In this document: positions 1 to 7,806 of the stretch, piece after piece
Position numbering within the stretch: the stretch's first letter is position 1
Layout of the letters: each line of letters begins with the position of its first letter
DNA from: Bacteroidaceae bacterium
Lineage (GTDB): Bacteria; Bacteroidota; Bacteroidia; Bacteroidales; Bacteroidaceae
Assembly (NCBI GenBank): GCA_024398615.1
Contig: JAKSIU010000001.1
Coordinates: forward strand, 97,694-161,693
Direction: 5' to 3'
DNA: 64,000 nt
Translations under genes and position numbers: made by a program
Notes under the pieces: model-generated
What the model saw: the letters and a program-made list of their open reading frames with translations, nothing else
Told to the model about the DNA's origin: nothing
The model's database searches: none

Positions 1-375
1 GGCGTTCTCAAGATAGGCAACGACATCCTGTTCAAGGAGGAGAAGATCAAGGTTGACCGCATTACAGGTCACGGCGGTCTGTTCACCACTCCCGGTGTAG
101 GTCAGCGCATTCTGGGTGCCGCCCTCAATTCACCGATCTCATGCATGGAGACAGCCGGTGAAGGCGGTCCGTGGGGTATGGCTATCCTGGCCGCCTACCG
201 TATAAACGGTGGAGGTCAGAACCTGGCCGACTATCTGGACGAGAAGGTATTTGCCGGCAACACCGGCACATCGGTAGCTCCAGATCCCGAAGACGTGGAA
301 GGCTTCAACGCCTACATTGAGAACTACAAGGCATGCCTGCCAATCGAGGCAGCTGCCGTAGCTCACAAGAAATAA
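1..375 (+). CDS. FGGY-family carbohydrate kinase, C-terminal part (ribulokinase/xylulokinase type)
   Basis: Only the last 124 codons are present; the gene enters from the left edge. The remnant shows the second FGGY ATPase lobe, including a HGGLFTTPGVGQR stretch and a METAGEGGPWGMA stretch near residues 50-61 of the fragment, as in bacterial xylulokinases and ribulokinases. Such enzymes phosphorylate a ketopentose in the cytoplasm. GH51 arabinofuranosidase, aldose epimerase, rpiB and transketolase nearby favour L-ribulose or D-xylulose as substrate (inference). The C-terminal tail ends in an Ala/Val-rich stretch and two lysines. It stops ten bases before a perfect palindrome that probably ends transcription. 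Confidence 0.8.
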   Translation, partial: GVLKIGNDILFKEEKIKVDRITGHGGLFTTPGVGQRILGAALNSPISCMETAGEGGPWGMAILAAYRINGGGQNLADYLDEKVFAGNTGTSVAPDPEDVEGFNAYIENYKACLPIEAAAVAHKK

Positions 376-385
376 TCTGACTCCC

Positions 386-441
386 AGCGAACAGGGGACA
401 GGAACCGTTCAGGCTTGAACGGTTCCTGTCCCCTGTTCGCT
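386..441. repeat. Perfect 26-bp inverted repeat (gaacaggggacag element), probable terminator
   Basis: Bases 386-411 and 416-441 are exact reverse complements with a 4-base loop. The core reads gaacaggggacaggaacc. No T-run follows immediately. It lies between the convergent kinase (+) and Ntn-hydrolase (-) genes, so it could terminate both. The same core occurs again at 12784-12818, which marks it as a dispersed repeat and not just a local hairpin. Confidence 0.85.
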
Positions 442-454
442 GCTGTTCGCTTGA

Positions 455-1732
455 TTATTCGACAGAATTGAGAGGCTTTGGGAAATGACTGTTCTCAAGT
501 GAAACCTCGTAATAGTCCTGCTGTCCATCCCGTCCCTCATGAACCAGTACACGGAATGACTTTGACTCCAAATCATAGATACTGGTATGGGTGGAGTACC
601 AGAGAGGGGTGTCATCGGAATGCCAGTTATCAGGATCATCATAGATTTTCAGGAAATCCCTGAAACCCTCAACAAATTCGGTTTTGTCGCAAAGGGCATA
701 GTTCCTGTACATGTCAATTGACGATAAGCCGCCATCACACCACTCGGTAAACCAGAAGTCATGCGATGACGGGTCAATGGTATAGGCATTTGTATACCAC
801 ACCTTTTTCATAAGTTCCTGCATCCCTTCAAAGGTCTCGGGAGTCGAGGCATAATTGTCATGAAGTATATCCCAACGCTCCAACCCACATCCGTGTTCCT
901 GTATCACCCCCTTCTCCATCAGGCAGTTAGTGAAGTTTGTCATGATATTGCCCAATGACGGCTCACAGTTATCAGGAGCAATGGTATAAACTGCCTCATT
1001 GTCCATAAACTCAAGTACTACGCTCTTTTCGGAATCGCAGATCAGCCAGTGAAAGGCTTGGGAGACACCTTGCTGCGGGAAATCGACAGGGTCGGTCCAG
1101 TCTATTCCGGCAATCACATCCATAGCCTCATCCACGCTCCCGGCACGGTCAAGAACAACGCGTACCAGATACATCACACAATAATGCATGTCCGATGAGG
1201 GATTGGTATGGGCTGCTCCGTGTCCGTATGCATACGGTTCCCATGTTGAAGGATCAAAGGAAGTTTCTCCCGTAGGAGCCACATTAATCCCAATATACAG
1301 TCCTTTCTCGTTGATTCCATCCACAGTTTTGAAAGGCAAATACCTATAGGCATCGGAAAACACTCCTGACTTTGCCAATGCATTGCTCAAATCCGGAAAA
1401 CATCCGGTCATTCCTATTGATGCATAGTGGTCATCAGTATGGTTGATCTTAATGATGGCCGATGCATCGTTATTGATGTACCAGTCAAGATTACGTCCAA
1501 CGAACCTGCCTTTGCGAACCTCCGAACAACCCGGATAATCAGGCATCAGCTGTTCATTGAAAAAAGCAAGGTTTGCCTGAAAGTCATAATCGTCATATTC
1601 GACAGCATAAAGGTAATCCGCAATCTGTCTGTTTGCAGCATTTTGAGAATCCATGTCATCTTTCTGACATGAAACTGCAGCAAAGCACAGGAATAAGCCG
1701 GGAAAGAGTATATTCAATATCTTCATAATCAA
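455..1732 (-). CDS. Lipid-anchored Ntn amidohydrolase, choloylglycine hydrolase / acid-ceramidase-like
   Basis: 425 residues. An N-terminal signal ends in a lipobox (AAVSC, Cys22), so the protein should be a lipoprotein. Cys69 is followed ten residues later by GRNLDW, the layout of choloylglycine-hydrolase/NAAA enzymes, where autocleavage exposes a catalytic Cys. Further family marks are FHWLICDSEKSVVLEF and IMTNFTN. The 46 residues between the lipid anchor and Cys69 would be a pro-segment. Substrate is open: conjugated bile acid, N-acyl amide or a beta-lactam-like amide. A start at the third codon (1726) is equally possible; a TATTTTTG -7 box lies just upstream at 1743-1750. Confidence 0.75.
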   Translation of the reverse strand: MIMKILNILFPGLFLCFAAVSCQKDDMDSQNAANRQIADYLYAVEYDDYDFQANLAFFNEQLMPDYPGCSEVRKGRFVGRNLDWYINNDASAIIKINHTDDHYASIGMTGCFPDLSNALAKSGVFSDAYRYLPFKTVDGINEKGLYIGINVAPTGETSFDPSTWEPYAYGHGAAHTNPSSDMHYCVMYLVRVVLDRAGSVDEAMDVIAGIDWTDPVDFPQQGVSQAFHWLICDSEKSVVLEFMDNEAVYTIAPDNCEPSLGNIMTNFTNCLMEKGVIQEHGCGLERWDILHDNYASTPETFEGMQELMKKVWYTNAYTIDPSSHDFWFTEWCDGGLSSIDMYRNYALCDKTEFVEGFRDFLKIYDDPDNWHSDDTPLWYSTHTSIYDLESKSFRVLVHEGRDGQQDYYEVSLENSHFPKPLNSVE

Positions 1733-1742
1733 AAGGTGTGTA

Positions 1743-1750
1743 CAAAAATA
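1743..1750 (-). promoter_or_regulatory. Bacteroidetes -7 box (TATTTTTG) for the Ntn-hydrolase gene
   Basis: On the minus strand this matches TAnnTTTG. It ends only about ten bases before the ATG, so the 5' leader would be extremely short. No clear TTTG -33 box was seen. Confidence 0.45.
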
Positions 1751-1844
1751 CTCAAATATTCTGCATATTCAAGCACATTGGAAGATGTTTGTTAATTGAC
1801 GTTAAATATCCGATGCGCATATCAGACTATCCGATTTAGTCCGA

Positions 1845-1852
1845 TATATTTG
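1845..1852 (+). promoter_or_regulatory. Bacteroidetes -7 box (TATATTTG) for the lipoprotein gene at 1899
   Basis: TATATTTGC fits the sigma-ABfr -7 consensus and lies 46 bases before the ATG. The intervening leader is A-rich. Confidence 0.55.
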
Positions 1853-1898
1853 CAAAATATATATAGAAAAAAAATAACCAATCCTTTTTCCATAAACA

Positions 1899-3347
1899 AT
1901 GAAACAGATTAAATTACTGTCATTTTGCCTTGCAGCAGTTCTTTTGGCATCCTGCAATGAAAAACCTCTTGACGAACCGGAACAGGAGAATGTGACTTTT
2001 TCCAACATTGATGCCCAAGCACTTTCAATCAATATCAAGTGCTCATTTGACCAGCTGTCTGAAAAGGACGTGCTGTACGGCACTTTTGTAACCCTATACT
2101 GCGAATCGGATCCCGAAAGCGCATCGATGTTCGAGTCATGGAAGAACGGCAATGACAATCCCGGCTGCCAGAAATTCACCGCAGGGAAAATCAAGTCAGG
2201 TGGCGGTTATGAGGCCAACATCTCAGGCTTGAAGCCAGGAACGGACTACGATTTCTGCGTAGGATTCATTTCAGAAGACGACACTCATAGGGAAATAAGC
2301 AAGATCCAGCAGTTCAGAACCAATGACTTTGCTCCCAAATTCGAGAATAACGCTGTAAATTCCAGATTCTTTTCCGCTGACCTGTCATGCAATCTTGCAG
2401 GTCTTGGAGCTGCCGACATGGCATACTGCACCTTTGGTTACGTCATAGGAAAGGATCACAACCCCACTGCCCAGAACGGAACAGAGTTCAAGGTTGAGAT
2501 GAAGGACTCCACAATGACGGCCAAGGTCACAGGGCTTGCACCTGAAACCACCTACTATTACCGTTCTTTCGTCAAGGTCAATGCCACTGACAACATCTGC
2601 TACGGACAGGAACAGACCTTCCAGACAAGCAATCTGGACGGACTCAAGCTTGATCTTGGCCTGCCATCGGGCACAATATGGGCAAGCAGCAATCTGGGAG
2701 CCGACACCCCGTTCGAATTCGGTGACTACTATTTCTGGGCAACCACAAAGCCCATCAACGGTCCCAGCACAACCTCCGACCTCTGGTATTATGACCCGGA
2801 AACTGGCTCATTCCAGAACGTAGGTGACATTGCCGGAACCGAGCATGACGCAGCACACATGCAGATGGGAGGCAAGTGGCGCATGCCAAGAAAGGAGGAG
2901 CTTGAGGAACTGTTTGGCAACTGCACCATCGTTGACCACATGGTAAACGGCGAATACGTTTCGGAACTGAAGAGCAAGAACAACGGCAAATCCATGATCA
3001 TTCCGTTTGCGGGCTATATGTCCTACACAGGAGAGAAGCGATATTACTGGGACAAGGAAGAAGAACTGGGTGCATATTACAGCAGCAACAGGAAATACAA
3101 CACATACTCATTGTGGCTGATGCTTCCGTCCAGCACACAATGCGATGCCAATGGCGAGAAAACCGACGAGAGCACATATTACATTTCAGCCTATCAGGAC
3201 TGCTATATGGATTTCGAATACCACGAACACGACTACTGGTACAGTTATATTGACGGCAAGGATATAAAAGTCGACATGTACGGCGTGTTCATCTTTTATC
3301 CGGACTATGCCACACCCATCCGCCCGGTATGGGATCCCAATCTCTAA
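1899..3347 (+). CDS. Surface lipoprotein with fibronectin-like repeats and a Fib_succ_major-type C-terminal domain
   Basis: 482 residues. The signal peptide ends in LLASC with a lipid-anchor Cys. Two similar segments of about 100 residues follow, each ending in a phrase like LKPGTDYDFCVGF or LAPETTYYYRSFV, typical of Ig/fibronectin-like modules. From about residue 250 the LDLGLPSGTIWASSNLG and GGKWRMPRKEELEEL signatures mark the domain widespread in Bacteroidetes and Fibrobacter extracellular proteins (TIGR02145-like). Function is unknown; adhesion or glycan binding is only a guess. It is a single gene with its own promoter and a strong terminator behind it. Confidence 0.75.
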   Translation: MKQIKLLSFCLAAVLLASCNEKPLDEPEQENVTFSNIDAQALSINIKCSFDQLSEKDVLYGTFVTLYCESDPESASMFESWKNGNDNPGCQKFTAGKIKSGGGYEANISGLKPGTDYDFCVGFISEDDTHREISKIQQFRTNDFAPKFENNAVNSRFFSADLSCNLAGLGAADMAYCTFGYVIGKDHNPTAQNGTEFKVEMKDSTMTAKVTGLAPETTYYYRSFVKVNATDNICYGQEQTFQTSNLDGLKLDLGLPSGTIWASSNLGADTPFEFGDYYFWATTKPINGPSTTSDLWYYDPETGSFQNVGDIAGTEHDAAHMQMGGKWRMPRKEELEELFGNCTIVDHMVNGEYVSELKSKNNGKSMIIPFAGYMSYTGEKRYYWDKEEELGAYYSSNRKYNTYSLWLMLPSSTQCDANGEKTDESTYYISAYQDCYMDFEYHEHDYWYSYIDGKDIKVDMYGVFIFYPDYATPIRPVWDPNL

Positions 3348-3372
3348 GAATCATTCAGATTCAACGCACATA

Positions 3373-3410
3373 AGCACAGGCGCAGAAGAATGCGTCTGTG
3401 CTTTCTTTTT
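3373..3410 (+). terminator. Rho-independent terminator after the lipoprotein gene
   Basis: A 12-bp stem (agcacaggcgca / tgcgtctgtgct, one G-T pair) with a 6-base loop, followed by ctttcttttt. Confidence 0.8.
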
Positions 3411-3454
3411 GCACCACCTTTCCAGCATCAAAAACCTGTATTAAAAATAAAAAA

Positions 3455-3479
3455 CAGGGCGGGGATAATCCCCACCCTG
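3455..3479 (-). terminator. Terminator at the end of the aquaporin transcript
   Basis: cagggcgggga and tccccaccctg form a stem with one mismatch and a 3-base loop. On the minus strand the stem is followed by a T-rich tract, so it serves the GH9-NSS-aquaporin string. Confidence 0.7.
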
Positions 3480-3506
3480 CTTTCTATCGGGCAATAGAGC
3501 CGGAAA

Positions 3507-4163
3507 TCACTTTGAAAGGCACTTCCATACGCCGGCTGCAAGAGCACCGCCGCAAAGAGGAGCAAGAATGAATATCCAGAGCTGGCTCAGTGCCTCACCG
3601 CCTGCGAAGATAGCCGGGCCAATTGAACGGGCCGGGTTGACTGATGTGCCGGTGTAGCGGATGCAGACCAGATGAACCAGGACCAGTGTCAGACCGATTG
3701 CAAGACCTGCAAGATTGCCGGCACCCTTTTCAGAATCGGTAGTACCAAGTACGACAAGCACGAATACGAATGTGAACACCAGTTCAGCAATGAAGCCGGT
3801 GGCAGGATTGATACCTTCCTGACAGACGTTCTGTCCAAGTCCTCCGGTCGGAGTGAGTGCGAACAGGATGGCAGCACCGATAATGGCACCGATAACCTGG
3901 AAAATCACGTACATGATGGCATCCTTACCGCTCATGCGGCCTGACATCCATACGCCGAGGGTGATAGCCGGGTTGATGTGGCAGCCCGAAATTCCACCGA
4001 TTGCGTAAGCCATTGCCACAACGGCAAGACCGAATGCAAGTGCAGTACCTACAACACCGGGAACGCCGGGAGCAGCCGATGAGCAGCCCAGACTTACGGC
4101 AGCACCGCAACCCATGAGAACCAGAACCATGGTTCCAACCATTTCAGCCAAATACTTTTTCAT
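3507..4163 (-). CDS. aqpZ: Aquaporin (MIP family), AqpZ-type water channel
   Basis: 218 residues, within the usual 220-240 of bacterial aquaporins. Both half-helix NPA boxes are present: HINPAITLGVW (about residue 63) and SVNPARSIGPA (about residue 174). The second is followed by the Arg of the selectivity filter. Six hydrophobic segments are evident. It should be an inner-membrane water (or small neutral solute) channel. The start lies only 37 bases from the end of the Na+ symporter gene, and no promoter is visible in that gap, so it is probably co-transcribed with it. The first translated stretch doubles as a signal-like first membrane helix. Confidence 0.93.
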   Translation of the reverse strand: MKKYLAEMVGTMVLVLMGCGAAVSLGCSSAAPGVPGVVGTALAFGLAVVAMAYAIGGISGCHINPAITLGVWMSGRMSGKDAIMYVIFQVIGAIIGAAILFALTPTGGLGQNVCQEGINPATGFIAELVFTFVFVLVVLGTTDSEKGAGNLAGLAIGLTLVLVHLVCIRYTGTSVNPARSIGPAIFAGGEALSQLWIFILAPLCGGALAAGVWKCLSK

Positions 4164-4200
4164 TTCCGTATAAATTTAAAAGTTTAAAAAAATAAAGTTT

Positions 4201-5559
4201 CTATAAGATTCCGGACAGGAATATGGAAATGACGGCAGCCGGAGCAAGCCATCGGATCATGAAGAGCAGCAGCTTGCGCCATCGGCGATGATACTGCTCG
4301 TTTTGAGCATATTCGTATCCGACAACTTCATCCAGAATGACATTGCGGCTCATTTTCCATCCGACAAAGATAACGATTACCAGACCCGCCAGAGGCATGA
4401 GGTAATTGCCTATCGTATAGTCAAACAAATCGAACAGCACACGTCCGCCGACAGTGAAACCGCTCAGCACCCCGAATGACAGGGAACATAGTGCACCTAT
4501 TGCAAACGCACATACGAATACGAGTACCGATGCCCCCACGCGGCTCATCTGATAACGGTCAATGAGCCAGGACACTGGCACCTCAAACAGTGACATGGCC
4601 GATGTCAGGGCTGCCAGAAGAACAGCAAAGAAGAACACCACTGATACGACGCCTCCGGCCGGCATTCTCGAGAACACCACCGGCAGGGTCTTGAATACCA
4701 GTCCGGTACCCTGGTCTGTAGGCATGCCGTATGCGAACAATGCAGGAATGATGGCACAACCGGCTATGATGGCAAACACGAAATCGGCGATGATGGTCGA
4801 TACGGCCGTCTGTGTAAGACCTATCTTTCTGTCAAGATACGATGAGTAGGTAATGAGAATGCCCATTCCTATTGACAGGGAATAGAATGACTGGCCCATT
4901 GCCGCCAGAAACACTTTAGGCGTTATCTTTGAGAAATCGGGTCTGAAGAGATATGCCATTCCCTGCCCAGCTCCAGGCTGGATGGCAACCCAGACGGCAA
5001 TGAATATCATAACGAAGAACAGGACCGGCATCATGACCTTAGAACATTTCTCAATGCCTTTATGGACTCCGTTCATGATTATCAGCGCAGTGACAAGCAG
5101 GAACGCCCCATCCAGAACAACCGGCCGCACTGGCGATGCTACAAGATTGCCGAACATACCCTGAATGGCTTCATCAGTTCCGGCCCGGCGGAATGACAGG
5201 AGACATGAATCGGCAAGATACTGGAGCGTCCATCCGCCAATCACACAATAGTAGCAGAGCGTGAAGAATGGAATTCCTACAGCCAGTATGCCGTAATGTT
5301 TCCACAGACCGCGCGGTTCAAGCTGTCCCACCGCATCGGCCGCACCGACGTGGCTGCTTCGGCCCACAATGAACTCGGACATCATGATGGGCAGGGAAAA
5401 GAGCACTATGCACAGTATATAAACCAGCAGGAACGCACCGCCGCCATACTCGCTCAGCATGTAAGGAAAACGCCAGATGTTACCCAGCCCGACAGCACTC
5501 CCTGCCAGAGCCAGGACTGAGCCAGTCCTGCTTCTGAATGATTCCCTTTCCTGTACCAT
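4201..5559 (-). CDS. Sodium-dependent transporter, NSS/SNF family
   Basis: 452 residues with about 11-12 membrane helices. The N-terminal SRTGSVLALAGSAVGLGNIWRF region is the unwound TM1 Na+/substrate site of LeuT-like transporters, and GGGAFLLVYI follows as in the family. It should import an amino acid or amine with Na+; the substrate cannot be read from sequence. It lies 24 bases downstream of the GH9 gene and 37 bases upstream of the aquaporin on the same strand, so a three-gene transcript is likely although no shared pathway is obvious. Confidence 0.9.
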   Translation of the reverse strand: MVQERESFRSRTGSVLALAGSAVGLGNIWRFPYMLSEYGGGAFLLVYILCIVLFSLPIMMSEFIVGRSSHVGAADAVGQLEPRGLWKHYGILAVGIPFFTLCYYCVIGGWTLQYLADSCLLSFRRAGTDEAIQGMFGNLVASPVRPVVLDGAFLLVTALIIMNGVHKGIEKCSKVMMPVLFFVMIFIAVWVAIQPGAGQGMAYLFRPDFSKITPKVFLAAMGQSFYSLSIGMGILITYSSYLDRKIGLTQTAVSTIIADFVFAIIAGCAIIPALFAYGMPTDQGTGLVFKTLPVVFSRMPAGGVVSVVFFFAVLLAALTSAMSLFEVPVSWLIDRYQMSRVGASVLVFVCAFAIGALCSLSFGVLSGFTVGGRVLFDLFDYTIGNYLMPLAGLVIVIFVGWKMSRNVILDEVVGYEYAQNEQYHRRWRKLLLFMIRWLAPAAVISIFLSGIL

Positions 5560-5582
5560 GCCGCGAATATAACTAAAAAATG

Positions 5583-7664
5583 CTACTTGCGCCAGATGTA
5601 TTCAGCCTTTGGACGGGCAACCTTGCCGCCTGACAATATCGGATATACCACCGATGGGAAGCAAAGACTCTGATATATGGTATATTCGTTATTCTGGTAG
5701 TTGTCCAGAACATCGATGTAGGCACGCTCACGGGCTGTTCTGCCGCGTTGGATTACCGGATAGCTTGGATAGTCCCGCACATAGTTTCCGGCTCCGAACA
5801 CCAGAATGCCCGGTCTGGGACCCCAGCCCTGCTCAATGGTATAGGCCGATTCACGGTCATGCGGCCAGTGCACGCGGTCATGGCCCATTCCTGTCAGATA
5901 GCACTTGCCAAGCGGATTCAGGCCAAGCGCATAGTCCATCATCTGACTCACCACATCAATGTAATTCTGGTCACCTGTGAGTCTCCACATCATGACAAGC
6001 GGATATGAGTACTGTCCCTGGGCCACATTGCTGCCCCACCAGTTCACATTCATCGGGGCACCGTTCGGATAAGCGTTCGCTTCAAAGGCTGCAATCTGCT
6101 TTTTTGCGGTTTCATCGAGTATTTCACGGAACACGGCAACCGTGGCTGCATCGGTCTTTGACGAAGGAGCCAGCACATATGACATGAAGTACGATGCAAG
6201 CCAGCCGCGTCCGGCAAAGATTTCGGAACCCTGGTTGTAGGTGGTCAGCATAGCTTGAGCATCCTGAGCGTGCTCCTTCACGTAAGCATGACATGTTTCG
6301 TTGCCTGTCATCAGGTACTTCTCCACATTATAATACATCTGGAAATTGGTCTGGATGCCGCCTCTCGAAGCCAGAGCCTTTTCGGCGGCATCATGAGCCA
6401 GTTCGGCCCTCGATGTGTATTCCTTTGACTTCGCTTCATCAAAAGGTCCTATTATCCTGGCAAAATGGTAGAACAGGCCGGCAGCCCATGACGATGTGCG
6501 GGCATCGAGCACCTCGCTGCCGAACAGATGGTCCTCGAAGTCATAGCTGGTGAAAGGCGAATAGCCCTGGGTCTCAGTCCCCCATGGAATCTGGCCATCC
6601 TCCTCCTGGAAGTATTTCCAGAACATAGTACCCCACTCGGCCTCGTCCAGAATGTCAGGAATGCCGTTGCCGCTTCCCAGAATGTTCCATTCGCTGTCGA
6701 ACATGTCCGGCATGTCGAACTGACGGTCTGTGAACAGTTCGGGAAAGGCCTCGAAAGTGGTCAACAGGGTCGATGGCACGTCCATGTGATAGGTGCGGCG
6801 GTCAGCATCGCCTGCATCGTGATAACCGCCCCAGGCCTGCATGGTGGGTTCATCGCCCTTGACCGGAAGCGATGCTTCATTGATGCGGTAATACGTTTTG
6901 TATATGGTCTCGTGACACCTCTTTGTCCTGTACGGATAGTCAACATACGGAGGTATCAATTGGATGCCGCAGCGCTGGTTCAGAAGCGAGCGGAAGCTCA
7001 TGTATGCCAGCTGTGCTGACTGTTCGCCACCCACATGGAAAGGGTACGAACTGCCGTAGCCGCTCACGCAGATTCGGTACGGACCGCCAGCAGGAACGCC
7101 TGACAGGTCAATCCTGTATACATGGTCACCCGATGACTGGTCCTGTCCCAGATCCTTGAGTACTCCCTCAAAGACCTTCTTTCCGCCCTTCTCCCGATAA
7201 ACGGTATATTTGGGCATCTCGCCTTCAATCTCACGGCCGCCGCCATCGCCCAGCCAGATAGCCAGGTTGGCGAAACGCTTTGTCGACAGAGCGCTGTAGG
7301 CCACCTGATTTGTCTTTATGGATTCGCAGAACACCTTTTTCTCATCGAATTTGAAGCTGAAACTGCCGTACGGTGTATCAATGGAATACTTTTTCCCGTT
7401 CTGGAGTGTCGGAACAGTAAGATACACGAAATGGTCGCACATGTCGGCAGCAGCGGCGGTACGGTTGACAGCCAGAGCCGGTTCTCCATTGACCTTCCAG
7501 GCCTGTATGTCGCTTATGTCGCATTCGTTCACGTCAAGAGTGTCGCTCTTGAAATACAGTTCTATGACATTGTCAGCAGCTGTGCGGATCTCTTGGAAGA
7601 CCAGTCCGGCCCTTGCCTCAAAAAGGCAGCACAGTGACAGAATGGCAAGCGTAAGTCTTTTCAT
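5583..7664 (-). CDS. Secreted glycoside hydrolase family 9 (endoglucanase-like) with N-terminal Ig-like domain
   Basis: About 693 residues from the Met at 7664, which begins a signal peptide (MKRLTLAILSLCCL, cut after ARA). A TTG-initiated extension to 7694 overlaps the -7 box and is unlikely to be translated. Residues 20-110 look like the CelD_N Ig-like domain of GH9. The catalytic domain carries GGYHDAGDADRRTYH (nucleophilic-water Asp pair) and, near the C terminus, DVLDNYQNNEYTIY with the acid Glu. FGAGNYVRDYP and TGMGHDRVHWPHDR are also family features. It should cleave beta-1,4-glucan or a mixed-linkage glucan in the periplasm or outside. First gene of a GH9-NSS-aquaporin string. Confidence 0.88.
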   Translation of the reverse strand: MKRLTLAILSLCCLFEARAGLVFQEIRTAADNVIELYFKSDTLDVNECDISDIQAWKVNGEPALAVNRTAAAADMCDHFVYLTVPTLQNGKKYSIDTPYGSFSFKFDEKKVFCESIKTNQVAYSALSTKRFANLAIWLGDGGGREIEGEMPKYTVYREKGGKKVFEGVLKDLGQDQSSGDHVYRIDLSGVPAGGPYRICVSGYGSSYPFHVGGEQSAQLAYMSFRSLLNQRCGIQLIPPYVDYPYRTKRCHETIYKTYYRINEASLPVKGDEPTMQAWGGYHDAGDADRRTYHMDVPSTLLTTFEAFPELFTDRQFDMPDMFDSEWNILGSGNGIPDILDEAEWGTMFWKYFQEEDGQIPWGTETQGYSPFTSYDFEDHLFGSEVLDARTSSWAAGLFYHFARIIGPFDEAKSKEYTSRAELAHDAAEKALASRGGIQTNFQMYYNVEKYLMTGNETCHAYVKEHAQDAQAMLTTYNQGSEIFAGRGWLASYFMSYVLAPSSKTDAATVAVFREILDETAKKQIAAFEANAYPNGAPMNVNWWGSNVAQGQYSYPLVMMWRLTGDQNYIDVVSQMMDYALGLNPLGKCYLTGMGHDRVHWPHDRESAYTIEQGWGPRPGILVFGAGNYVRDYPSYPVIQRGRTARERAYIDVLDNYQNNEYTIYQSLCFPSVVYPILSGGKVARPKAEYIWRK

Positions 7665-7691
7665 AATTAACTGATTAGCATGTGTACCTTG

Positions 7692-7699
7692 CAAAAATA
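7692..7699 (-). promoter_or_regulatory. -7 box (TATTTTTG) for the GH9 gene
   Basis: Matches TAnnTTTG on the minus strand, 27 bases upstream of the signal-peptide Met. It argues against the longer TTG start that would lie within it. Confidence 0.5.
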
Positions 7700-7767
7700 A
7701 TCAATATTGGAGGAGATTATCTCCCTGATTGGGTTATTTACATTACGAATACGTAGATTTATTTTCC

Positions 7768-7775
7768 TACCTTTG
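7768..7775 (+). promoter_or_regulatory. -7 box (TACCTTTG) for the tricorn-like protease gene
   Basis: TACCTTTGC lies 31 bases before the ATG at 7807 in an otherwise AT-rich gap between divergent genes. Confidence 0.5.
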
Positions 7776-7806
7776 CGAACTAATTGAAACTAACAGACAA
7801 TAAGAT

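Noticed and set aside
5583-7694. TTG-started N-terminal extension of the GH9 protein
   Set aside because: The TTG lies in the -7 box at 7692-7699, and the signal peptide begins at the Met at 7664.
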